Shown: in pieces, positions 9,597 through 18,555 of the stretch
Numbering within the stretch: position 1 is the first letter of the stretch
Layout of the letters: every line of letters begins with the position of its first letter
NCBI RefSeq assembly: GCF_014132355.1
Contig: NZ_BLZO01000089.1
Span: 96,411-160,410 of the forward strand
Origin: Okeania sp. KiyG1
GTDB lineage: Bacteria > Cyanobacteriota > Cyanobacteriia > Cyanobacteriales > Microcoleaceae
Direction of reading: 5' to 3'
Length of the DNA: 64,000 nucleotides
Notes under the pieces: model-generated
Told to the model about the DNA's origin: nothing
Databases searched by the model: none
What the model saw: the letters and a program-made list of their open reading frames with translations, nothing else
Position numbers and translations under genes: made by a program

Positions 9597-11040
9597 CTAC
9601 GCTGAAGTTGGGACTTCTGAACTCACAGGGGAATGCCTCAAGACAGACTTTTGCCCACTTTTTGGTCTTACTTCCCCTCCTTCCCTACGGGACGCTGCGC
9701 GAACAGCAGCAGTCCTTCCAAGACCGTATAGTTGTCTAATGTTTTCTGCTCTTATGTTTTTACTGGCATTTTCATCTCTATCGTGGTGTGTGCCACAACT
9801 AGGACAAGTCCATTCTCTCACATCTAATGGCATTTCTGACATTTGGTAAAGACAATTACAGCAAGTTTTAGAACTAGGAAACCATCTGTCAATTTCTATT
9901 AGCAAACCTCCTTTTTGTTGTAGTTTATACTCAACAAAATTGACAAACATTCCCCATCCCAAATCAGATATTGCTTTAGCTAGTTTATGATTACATTTGC
10001 GCAGCATGACCTAGGAAACCATACCCTTGATATTTCAATTTTCAACAACCACTACCTGATTATCGTTGACGATTTTTCTGGATAATTTATGTAGAAAGTC
10101 TTGACTGGCATTACTAATACGTTAGTAAACTCTAGACACTAGCTTGCGTGCTTTTTATCTTGACTTACTTCCTTTTTTCTTACGAGCTAAATTAGCTTGT
10201 TTTCTTGCTAAATTTTTCTGATGTTTTTTCAGGCGTTTCGGATTAGTATATTTTGCAGTTTTACTACCATCATGGGTAATACAGAAATCTTTTAATCCCA
10301 GATCTATACCAATAATCTTACCAGTTAACAAAACTTCCGGAGTTTGCTGTTCAGTGTCGAACAACAATGAGGCATAATAATTTCGGGTAGGCGTTTTAGT
10401 TATAGTTACCGAAAAATTCAGGTATAAAGCCTCTCCATTCATGGAGAAAAAGCGGTCGAGGGATGGCGCAATTCGGAGCGGCTCTGATAAGAGCGGTCTC
10501 CTCACCATATCCAATCGACCAAGAGAAGAAAAAAAATCCTTTTATCCAATCCTCTTAAGTTTATAAGAAGAGGTAATTCTAAATTCTAAATTCTAAATTC
10601 TTGAAAGTTTTTAATTGACCGTCAAATAATCTATGAATTGAGGCTTTAATTACTCCGACTTGAGGGATTTTCACTCCATTGTCAACTACTTGAGTGTCTT
10701 GAGGATATTGACAGGATTGTTTCCCATGATAAGATTTGAATCTCGGGTACTTAGCCCTTTTTTCAAAAAAGTTCTTAAATGCCTTAGTTAAATTGAGGGT
10801 TATTGACTGCAAAACTTGAGAATAACATTCCTTGAGCCATACGGTTTCTTGTGACTTTTTGAGCTTGGGCAAAACTTGATTGAGAGCAACTTGGCTTAAT
10901 CCATGGCCTGTTTGTTGATAAGTTTCATTGCACAGGTTTAAGGCATAATTCCACCACCATCTAGCACACCCCATGACTTGAGTTAGTTTTTGGGATTGCT
11001 CTAATGATGGGTAGATTCTGACTTTGATGGCTCTGTACAA
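9597..11040 (-). pseudogene. tnpB: TnpB (IS200/IS605 family), broken copy 2
   Basis: A second, different TnpB. The N-terminal part at 10579-11040 begins MYRAIKVRIYPSLEQSQKL and includes the CARWWWNYALN helix. The middle at 10155-10514 has RuvC-I IGIDLGLKDFCITHDG. The C-terminal part at 9597-10007 has RNA-binding FPSSKTCCNC, zinc finger CPSCG and RuvC-III HDRDENASKNI. The link 10008-10154 is open in the same frame as the middle block except for stop codons. The first ~20 residues of the middle ORF come from a small inserted palindromic sequence near 10440-10510, which may be what split the gene. It is oriented like copy 1, so two elements inserted side by side or one into the other's flank. 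Confidence 0.85.
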
Positions 11041-11252
11041 AATAAGGCAGAAAAACTCAGGTTAACAACAAATTATTATGGCACAAGATTTGCTGAAAGT
11101 GGTCGCTCCTGCGGATTATCCACTGGTGGCTATTTATCCCCACCATAAATAATAGAGGGATAGGAAATTCTTGCGACATTAGGTTAAATTTACTTTGGAC
11201 TTTTTATAAAATTCAAGGCTATATTTTAATATACTTTGAAATTATTGTCGAT

Positions 11253-12089
11253 TTAATTCGACTGAATTTTAATTCCTCTAGATTTATTTGGTAATTGGAT
11301 TAAAGGAGATTCTGGATTTTTCAAATCGATATAGGCAATTCGGCGAGCATCAATTTTATTTGGTAATTCTCGCATTTGGTCTAGAACGTTTAATTGCTCG
11401 CTAAATCGAGAGCTGTACTGTCCTAGATGAACTATTCCCAGTTCAGTTGTTAGAATTAAGTTTCTTGGATCTTGCCAATTAATCTCGAACACTTTAACAG
11501 GGCTACGACTTAGACTTTGGTATAAAAGATGCCAATATTTACGATATTGTTCAGTAAAACCAATTACTTTTAAAGTAGGTAAGGATTGAATTCTTTCTAG
11601 AGCAGAAAAACTTTCTAGAGGTATCCAGTTCCCTTCGGCATCTAACCACCCCATTTTTTGTGAGTTACCAGCACCTACTTTACTTTTTAGTTGAGTAATT
11701 GCTACAGGACGTCTTTCTGTAATCTCAATCTTTAAATTCGGGGGAAATAACTGCCGACTAATTTTTGCTCGAGCAATTGGGCCGTGGGACTCTAAATTTT
11801 TAGCTAGTACCTGTGGTTGAATTTTCCAAAGAGACTGAGGATATTCTAAAGGAATTAGTGATAATATTGCTCGGTCTGAAAGTAATTGATTACCTTCTAC
11901 GCTTAACTGCTCCTGTTTAGTTATTAGCCAAATTGGCTGAGTAATTGCCCATAGTAAAGTTCCTGCTAAACCACCAACTGCTAGTATTTGCCATATTATA
12001 ACTACTAATCTTAATCGTCTTTGACGCAGCAATATTTGTCGCCGACTTGACAAGTCATCTCGAGAAACTGATGCAATACTATTAGCCAT
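11253..12089 (-). CDS. ftsQ: Cell division protein FtsQ/DivIB
   Basis: 278 aa. A bitopic divisome protein: basic cytoplasmic N-terminus (SSRRQILLRQRRLR), one transmembrane helix at ~28-50, then a periplasmic POTRA domain (LSVEGNQLLSDRAILSLIP, ~61-79), the motif RAKISRQLFPPNLKIEITER that ends POTRA, and the FtsQ beta domain ending RIAYIDLKNPESPLIQLPN. It links early and late divisome components and scaffolds septal peptidoglycan synthesis. Length and architecture are typical for cyanobacteria. Its natural partner ftsZ follows on the same strand after 3.1 kb of transposon remnants. Confidence 0.92.
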   Translation of the reverse strand: MANSIASVSRDDLSSRRQILLRQRRLRLVVIIWQILAVGGLAGTLLWAITQPIWLITKQEQLSVEGNQLLSDRAILSLIPLEYPQSLWKIQPQVLAKNLESHGPIARAKISRQLFPPNLKIEITERRPVAITQLKSKVGAGNSQKMGWLDAEGNWIPLESFSALERIQSLPTLKVIGFTEQYRKYWHLLYQSLSRSPVKVFEINWQDPRNLILTTELGIVHLGQYSSRFSEQLNVLDQMRELPNKIDARRIAYIDLKNPESPLIQLPNKSRGIKIQSN

Positions 12090-12550
12090 TTATTTCTTTA
12101 TACTTACTTACTAATTAGTTAATGTTTTTAATGCTACCCTAGTTAACGAAGTCAGAAGTCAAAAGTCAGTAGGGGTGGTTTCCTACGGAATGCTCCTAAT
12201 TACGCGTTTACGAAGTATTCCGGAACGGAAACCACCCGTACAGAAGTTATTTTTGTAACGGCGATTTGAGCAACTCTCCAAAAATATTTCGCCTTAAAAG
12301 GCGGGGTGGCGCGACCCAATTATTTTGATAATAAGGCAAAAGTCAAAAGTCAAAAGTTAAAAGTAATTCCTGACCGAGTTTTATCCTTTATAAATGTCCG
12401 CACTCTTTGTTTCTGCTGCTATAACTGATGAATTCAAATAATAAGCTTAAATTACTGTATATTAGAGGTTTTAAGTACTTAAAATATAACTTTTTAATTC
12501 TTACTTTTGACTTTTGAATTTAGTGAATATGACCGATGTTTGCTTACATA
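12090..12550. other. Non-coding upstream of ftsQ with an imperfect palindrome
   Basis: 12166-12240 is an inverted repeat (AGGGGTGGTTTCC ... GGAAACCACCCGTAC) with a TACGGAATGCTCC core. It is followed by AAAGTCA heptamer-like runs near 12338-12362. I see no gene. Confidence 0.6.
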
Positions 12551-12832
12551 ATTAGGGTTTGCTGATTAAATATAAAAGTCTTGAGCTATAAAGGTTTTGG
12601 CCTTTTTAGGCACTGAAAAAGTACCAGTTTTTTGCCTTACGGAAAGCTCAAAAAGTGAGTATTGGCGTAAGATAGAAGCAGAACAATCTGGGAATAATTT
12701 TTCCTTTGTACGTCCTCTACAACTCCTTATTCCTCTTGACTCTTCACTACTCCCTACTCCTGTACGGGCGAATCGCGATTCGCCCCTACTCCCTACCAAG
12801 CGCAAAAAGACTTTTTCAGCAAGCCCTAATTA
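12551..12832. mobile_element. MITE with TTAGGGTTTGCTGA ends
   Basis: The left end ATTAGGGTTTGCTGATTA and right end TTCAGCAAGCCCTAAT are inverted, ~14 bp, enclosing ~280 bp that includes the hairpin GTACGGGCGAATCGCGATTCGCCC (12763-12786). There is no transposase. Other members or half-members: 43898-44140, 28247-28270 (left end only) and 49357-49375 (left end only). Confidence 0.72.
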
Positions 12833-13094
12833 TTATTTTAGTTTTGAGATATTTGAAATGTTTAGGGAACAGAAAACAGTGAAATTATCGTTAATTCTTT
12901 ATGATTTATAGATATTTCTACACCTATAGATTTCTTTAACTAATCACTCCAATTTTAGATAGAAAAAATATCTAATTTATTTTCTTCTCTGTTCGTTTTT
13001 ATACTCAATTTTATCAAATATTACTATTAAGGTTTAAGTACCTAAGGGTTAATATACCTCTTGCCCATATTCAAAAAATTAAAGAGAATAAAAC

Positions 13095-13130
13095 AGTTAA
13101 GTACGATATAATGTTATCTTTTTTTTTGTT
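13095..13130 (+). promoter_or_regulatory. Promoter -10 candidate for the ATPase gene
   Basis: TATAAT at 13107-13112 lies 18 bp before the ATG, with no convincing -35 and no Shine-Dalgarno. The short leader suggests a nearly leaderless transcript. Confidence 0.35.
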
Positions 13131-14486
13131 ATGGGAAAATCTGTGTTAGAGGCTCTTGACTTAATTAAATTTTACAAATCCTGTAACCCTAGCAAGACCT
13201 TGATAGTAGGACATCCTGAAGATGAAAAATATTACATAGATTTTGCCAGTGTTAGAGGTAGTGACATTATTCGAGAATTAGAAAGAACAATAACACTACT
13301 ATCTGGAAATCATCCAACTTGTCAACTATTTACAGGACATATAGGTTGTGGTAAGTCCACTGAACTATTTCGATTGAAAGATAAACTAGAAAAACAAGGA
13401 TATCGTGTTGTTTATTTTGAATCCTCTGAAGACTTAGATATGGGGGATGTAGACATTAGTGATATTTTACTGGCGATCGCTCGTCAAGTCAGTGAAAATA
13501 TGGAGCAAGCTAAGATTCAACTCAAACCAGGCTATTTCCAAAAGCTATTTACGGAAATATCAGAGGTATTACAAACCCCCATCCAACTTTCAGGAGAGGC
13601 AGAGGTATCTGTTGGTATTGCTAAAATTACTGCTAAAACTAAAGATTCTCCCAAACTACGTTCTCAATTAAGACAATATCTAGAACCACGAACTAGCACT
13701 ATTCTAGAATCAATTAATAAAGAGTTACTGGGGCGAGCTAATACTGAACTGAAACGCAGGGGTAAACAAGGACTTGTGGTGATTGTTGATAACCTAGACC
13801 GGGTAGATAATTCACCCAAGTCATGGGGACGTACTCAACCAGAATATTTATTTGTTGACCGAGGAGAGCAACTGAAAAAGCTAAACTGTCATGTGGTTTA
13901 CACAATACCCCTCACTTTAATGTTCTCTAATGATTATGGCAGATTATCCAGTAGATTTGGAGTTAAGCCAAAAGTATTACCGATGGTGCCGGTACAAGTC
14001 AGGAGCAAAAAACCGACGATGGAACCTAATGACTATGAACCAGGAATGTCGTTGTTACAACAAATGGTTTTAGCTAGAGCTTTTCCAGATATATCATCTC
14101 AAGAACGTCTAGAATTAATCTCAACTCTATTTGACGCCCCTGAAACTCTTAATCGACTTTGCCGTATTAGTGGGGGTCACATGCGACGACTATTGATGTT
14201 GCTCTATAGCTGTCTACAGCAAGAGGACCCTCCTTTTTCTCGTAAGTGTTTAGAAAATGTAATTCAGGAATATCGAGATGACTTGCTCAGAGCTATTACT
14301 TTTGATGAGTGGGAATTGTTATTTAAAGTAGTACAAAATCAAAGGGTGACAGGAGAGGAAGAATGTCAAACTTTACTGCGAAGTATGTTTGTGTTTGAAT
14401 ATCGAGACCGGGATGGTCATTGGTTTGGAATTAATCCGGTTTTGGCAGAAACTAAAAGGTATGCTAATTGGATTAATGATAATTAG
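13131..14486 (+). CDS. P-loop ATPase of AAA/STAND type
   Basis: 451 aa, soluble. Walker A GHIGCGKST at residues 69-77 and Walker B LVVIVDNLDRVD at ~213-224 with an Asp after the hydrophobic strand. These are followed by a sensor-like region (YTIPLTLMF) and a helical C-terminal part with GGHMRRLLML, as in STAND/KAP-like NTPases. No recognisable effector or repeat sensor is fused to it. The 5' flank has a TATAAT box; the 3' flank is a repeat array and then a large TPR-nSTAND-WD40 gene on the same strand, 1 kb away, so functional coupling is possible but unproven. Function is not assigned beyond NTP-dependent switching. Confidence 0.7.
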   Translation: MGKSVLEALDLIKFYKSCNPSKTLIVGHPEDEKYYIDFASVRGSDIIRELERTITLLSGNHPTCQLFTGHIGCGKSTELFRLKDKLEKQGYRVVYFESSEDLDMGDVDISDILLAIARQVSENMEQAKIQLKPGYFQKLFTEISEVLQTPIQLSGEAEVSVGIAKITAKTKDSPKLRSQLRQYLEPRTSTILESINKELLGRANTELKRRGKQGLVVIVDNLDRVDNSPKSWGRTQPEYLFVDRGEQLKKLNCHVVYTIPLTLMFSNDYGRLSSRFGVKPKVLPMVPVQVRSKKPTMEPNDYEPGMSLLQQMVLARAFPDISSQERLELISTLFDAPETLNRLCRISGGHMRRLLMLLYSCLQQEDPPFSRKCLENVIQEYRDDLLRAITFDEWELLFKVVQNQRVTGEEECQTLLRSMFVFEYRDRDGHWFGINPVLAETKRYANWINDN

Positions 14487-14499
14487 AATTTCCTACGGA

Positions 14500-15345
14500 A
14501 TGCTTCGCAAACAGAATTCAGAATTCAGAATTCAGGAGTCAGGAGAAAAAAATAGTGGTTAATTGACTTTTAAGTTTTAATTTTTAGCTTTTAGCTTTTA
14601 ACTTAAAATTGATTACTTTTGACTTTTGAATTTTGAATTTTGACTTCAGAATTCAGGAGTCAGGAGAAAAAAATAGTGGTTAATTGACTTTTAAGTTTTA
14701 ATTTTTAGCTTTTAACTTTTAACTTAAAATTGATTACTTTTGACTTTTGACTTTTGAATTTTGACTTCAGGAGTCAGGAGTCAGGAGAAAAAAATAGTGG
14801 TTAATTGACTTTTAACTTTTAATTTTTAGCTTTTAGCTTTTAGCTTTTAACTTAAAATTGATTACTTTTGACTTTTGAATTTTGAATTTTGACTTCAGAA
14901 TTCAGGATTCAGGAGAAAAAATAGTGGTTAATTGACTTTTAACTTCTAATTTTATAATTTATAATTTTTAACTTTTAACTTAAAATTTATCACTTTTGAC
15001 TTTTGACTTTTGAATTTTGACTTCATATCACTTTTGAATTTTGAATTTTGACTTCAGAATTCAGGAGTCAGGAGAAAAAATAGTGGTTAATTGACTTTTA
15101 ACTTAAAATTTATTACTTTTGACTTTTGACTTTTGAATTTTGACTTCATATCACTTTTGACTTTTGACTTTTGAATTTTGACTTCATATCACTTTTGACT
15201 TTTGAATTTTGACTTCAGAATTCAGGAGTCAGGAGAAAAAATAGTGGTTAATTGACTTTTAATTTCTTCCTTTTAATTTTTAACTTAAATTTTCTTACTT
15301 TTGACTTTTGAGTTCACATGACTTTTAACTTTTAACTTTTGTACG
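14500..15345. repeat. Tandem array with AATAGTGGTTAATTGACTTT core, six copies
   Basis: The landmark ATAGTGGTTAATTGACTTTT recurs at about 14552, 14673, 14794, 14920, 15080 and 15241 (spacing 121, 121, 126, 160, 161). Between copies lie variable numbers of TTTTGAC and AGTCAGG heptamers, so units differ by internal heptamer number. There is no ORF of substance. Confidence 0.85.
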
Positions 15346-15415
15346 GGCGTTAACAATAGTTATATTATATCCGGATAATTAGTGATAAAAACTTTATCCC
15401 TTCTAATCTTTTCTT

Positions 15416-15486
15416 CCCTTCTGCCTTCTGCCTTCTGCCTTCTTCCTCCTTCCTTCTTCCTCCTTCCTTCTTCCTTCTTCCTTTTA
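15416..15486. repeat. CTTCCTT/CTGCCTT heptamer tract before the STAND gene
   Basis: About ten CTTCCTT-like units end four bases before the likely ATG at 15490. The frame stays open through the tract back to 15382, but that part would read LLPSSFF repeats, so the shorter start is preferred. Confidence 0.8.
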
Positions 15487-15489
15487 ACT

Positions 15490-16797
15490 ATGAAAGATTT
15501 GAAAAATCTTGAAGAAAGTATCATCTACAATCAGCGATCGTTCAAAAGATTAATTAGGTCTATAACTCTTTCTCAAGGACAATTTTCACTGATTTTAGTT
15601 TTCTGTAACTATAAATGTTTACAGCAAACAATTGTTATGCAATTAAGAGATTTACCTTCGGTAGGAATTCAAGAAATAGTATTACCAAAAACTGTTAAAA
15701 CTCTTTACACAACTATTGATAAACAACTAGATGAATCTCCCAAACCATCAGCATTAATGGTGTTTGATTTGGAAAAAGTAGAGGCAATAGATGAGCTACT
15801 GATATCTACTAATCAGGTGAGGGATGAATTTCGGAAAAAGTTTAATTTTCCTTTGGTTTTATGGATAACAGATGAGCTGTTGGCTAAACTAATTAAACTA
15901 GCGCCTGATTTTAAAAGTTGGGCAGCAGCGACAATCAAATTTGAACTAGCAGCTTGCGATCTAATAAGTTTACTGAGACTGGAAGTAGAGAATTATTGGA
16001 TAAATGAGTTTAGTGATGAAAAACAAATAATACCTTTATCAACAAATAATACAATCTCTACTTTTTTACTCTACAATTGCGATGTTCAATGCAATTGTTC
16101 TTCTTTTCAAGGATTAGGTAAAAATAAACGTCAAGAAATTGAGTTAGCTCTCAAAGACTTAAAAAATCGCGCTCAATATTTAGAACCAATTCTTAAGGCT
16201 AATATTGAGTTAATTCTTGGTCGAGATGACTATTACAGTGAAAAGATAGATGCTGCTATTTTTCATTATCAAGAAAGTTTAAGTTTATGGAAAAATGAGG
16301 TTAGGGAGCAATGTTATCTAGATAAATCCAAGTCTTCTGGTGTGTCAATTATTAGCAGCAGATTTATCTTGGAAAGGCAAGGAATAATTTTATATAATAT
16401 AGCCCTATGTTACTATCTGAAATCTACTCAAAACTCTCCACCTAATTTTCCAGAGTTACAACAAGCAAAACTGAAACTTCAAGAATCAAAACAGTTATTT
16501 GAAAAAGTTAATTCTTTTAGCTTAGTAGCTCAAGTTATTGCAACACTAGGGCAAGTTATAGAAAAGAAAAAAGCTTGGGGGGAATTAGAAGTTATTGCCA
16601 TAGAAGGGCTAAAAATACATCAAGAATATGGAAATGATTTACAAGTAGCACAAGATTATGGTTTTCTCGCAGAAGTAGCTTTACAAAAATCTAATTGGGA
16701 ACAAGCGCTGAAGCTATCTGAAAAAGCACTTAATACTTTATTTTATGCAACGGATATAACATTACCAACAGAAAAAATAGATACTTATTTTTACTAG
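15490..16797 (+). CDS. N-terminal STAND-associated domain and TPRs (piece 1)
   Basis: MKDLKNLEE start at 15490. The first ~170 residues (FSLILVFCNY, PSALMVFDLEKVEAID, FPLVLWITDELLAKLIKLAP, DFKSWAA) match the N-terminal module that precedes TPRs in many cyanobacterial STAND proteins; it has a degenerate P-loop-like fold and no Walker A. From ~250 on there are helical TPR-like units (ILGRDDYYSEKIDAAIFHYQ, NIALCYYLKS, DYGFLAEVALQKSNWEQALK), which serve as protein-protein scaffold. Translation as read stops at 16797 because of the missing T; the next TPR continues in another frame. Confidence 0.6.
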   Translation: MKDLKNLEESIIYNQRSFKRLIRSITLSQGQFSLILVFCNYKCLQQTIVMQLRDLPSVGIQEIVLPKTVKTLYTTIDKQLDESPKPSALMVFDLEKVEAIDELLISTNQVRDEFRKKFNFPLVLWITDELLAKLIKLAPDFKSWAAATIKFELAACDLISLLRLEVENYWINEFSDEKQIIPLSTNNTISTFLLYNCDVQCNCSSFQGLGKNKRQEIELALKDLKNRAQYLEPILKANIELILGRDDYYSEKIDAAIFHYQESLSLWKNEVREQCYLDKSKSSGVSIISSRFILERQGIILYNIALCYYLKSTQNSPPNFPELQQAKLKLQESKQLFEKVNSFSLVAQVIATLGQVIEKKKAWGELEVIAIEGLKIHQEYGNDLQVAQDYGFLAEVALQKSNWEQALKLSEKALNTLFYATDITLPTEKIDTYFY

Positions 16798-16943
16798 CAA
16801 GGAGCCTCAAAAAACTAGACAGGCAAAAAGAAGCTATTGAATATTTAGAAATAGCTGAAGTCACAGAAAGAAATGCAATTCAAAATAGTTTAAAAACTCA
16901 AAAAGTTAGAGACCCAAAAATTTATTTAGAGATTTTAACAGAA

Positions 16944-17867
16944 TTGCGATCGCTTTATTATTACCAAGGAAAATATCTAGAAGCTTTTCGTCTCAAAAAA
17001 ACACAGAAACAAATTGGTCATCAATATGGATTGATAGCTTTTATTGGTGCATCTCAATTACAACCACAAAAGCAAGTTTATCCCAAAGAATCACTAGATT
17101 ATTATCAGAATTTACCAGAAGAATTAACTGCTTCTAGTAGGCAAAAAGATATTAATAATCTCCTAGAAAGAATTAGTCGAGATGACCACAAATTAACTAT
17201 TATTCATGGTCGTTCTGGTGTTGGTAAAAGTTCTCTAGTTAAGGCTGGATTAGTACCAGCTTTAAATAATATTAGTATTTCAGCAAGAAATACGATACCA
17301 GTAGTAGTACAAGTATATAGTGACTGGCTGGAAACATTAGCAAATTGTTTACAAAAAGCTTTAGATAACAAAAGAAAGTTTCGACTGGATCAGAATCTCA
17401 TAAAACCGGAAATAAATTATTCAGAAAATGCAGCATCAAATAACTCAAGAAAATCTGATTTAGTAACGGAAAAAATTACTCCATATTTGCGTTACATTAC
17501 AGATAAATTTAAAGCGGTAGAATCATCGATTTTACAAACTTTAAAAAACAATGCAGAGAGGAATTTATTAACAGTAATAATATTCGATCAATTTGAAGAA
17601 TTTTTTTTTATTAGCAATACCAGTGAAGAGAGAGAAGCATTCTATACATTTATGCGAGATTGTCTCAATCTGCCCTTTGTAAAAATAATTTTATCCATGA
17701 GAGAAGATTATTTACATTATTTATTAGAATGTGATTTTATTAATTATCTAGATGCCATTAACAATAATATTTTAGATAAACAAATTCGTTACCATTTAAG
17801 AGATTTTTCTAGAGAAGATGCTTACACTGTTATAGAATGTTTGACAAAAGAGCTAAATTTAATTTAG
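16944..17867 (+). CDS. nSTAND1 NTPase domain (piece 2)
   Basis: The end of the TPR region (YYQGKYLEAFRLKKTQKQIG) leads into an nSTAND1 ATPase. R-Q-KDINNLLERI precedes Walker A HGRSGVGKSSLVKAGLVPAL (starting ~17208), Walker B is TVIIFDQFEEFFF (~17572), and KIILSMREDYLHYLLE is the sensor strand. The in-frame sequence really begins upstream at ~16790 without its own start codon; the ATG at 16944 is not a natural start. It is broken at 17867 by one missing A. Confidence 0.65.
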   Translation: MRSLYYYQGKYLEAFRLKKTQKQIGHQYGLIAFIGASQLQPQKQVYPKESLDYYQNLPEELTASSRQKDINNLLERISRDDHKLTIIHGRSGVGKSSLVKAGLVPALNNISISARNTIPVVVQVYSDWLETLANCLQKALDNKRKFRLDQNLIKPEINYSENAASNNSRKSDLVTEKITPYLRYITDKFKAVESSILQTLKNNAERNLLTVIIFDQFEEFFFISNTSEEREAFYTFMRDCLNLPFVKIILSMREDYLHYLLECDFINYLDAINNNILDKQIRYHLRDFSREDAYTVIECLTKELNLI

Positions 17868-18292
17868 AACCTAAATTAATTGATGTAATTGTTGATGGTT
17901 TAGCAGATGAAGGAAATAAGATTCGTCCGATTGAATTGCAAGTAGTAGGAAGTCAACTACAAGAGGAAAAACCTCCCATTAAAACCTTAGACCGATTTCA
18001 GAAAAAGTTTGGTATTAATCCACAAGAAGCTAAGGAAAAATTGATTAAAAAGTTTTTGGAGCAAGTAATTGTAGATTGTGGTAAGAAAAATGAAGAAACT
18101 ACCATGCAAATTTTGTTTGCACTGACTAATGATAATTTAACCAGAGCTAGTAGAACTCAAACAGAATTATTAGAAAGAATTGAACAATTTACCAAACAAA
18201 ATTTGCTATCTACGTCTAATCATAAATTAGATAAAGCCGCTAAAAATCAACTTGATTTTACTGAGAAAAAGAACTTAATCTGCCAGAATTAA
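17837..18292 (+). CDS. nSTAND1 C-terminal helical part (piece 3)
   Basis: Contains NLEPKLIDVIVDGLADEG and IRPIELQVVGSQLQEE, the conserved helical segment after the nSTAND1 ATPase, then a lysine-rich helical stretch. The true continuation after the third lesion (18293-18555) encodes LPELILEILIDSGLLFVR and LVHDYLVKPIRQRF, the winged-helix end of the domain, followed by a coiled coil. Confidence 0.55.
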   Translation: MFDKRAKFNLEPKLIDVIVDGLADEGNKIRPIELQVVGSQLQEEKPPIKTLDRFQKKFGINPQEAKEKLIKKFLEQVIVDCGKKNEETTMQILFALTNDNLTRASRTQTELLERIEQFTKQNLLSTSNHKLDKAAKNQLDFTEKKNLICQN

Positions 18293-18555
18293 TATTAGAA
18301 ATTTTAATAGATTCAGGGTTATTATTTGTCAGAAAAGAATCCAATGAAAAACACTATCAGCTAGTTCATGATTATTTAGTAAAACCAATCCGTCAAAGAT
18401 TTAATTTAGAAGAAAGATTACTCCAAGCTGAAGTAGAAGTTAAGCAAGCAGAAATCGCTAAAAAACAGGCGGAAAGTGAAAAAATCATTAGTCAAACTCA
18501 ACTAAATATTGCCTTAAAACGACAACTAGCAGTAGCAATAGTTGGAATTATTTCC

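Noticed and set aside
12597-12911. 104-aa open frame
   Set aside because: Lies inside the MITE 12551-12832 and its flank; composition is repeat derived.
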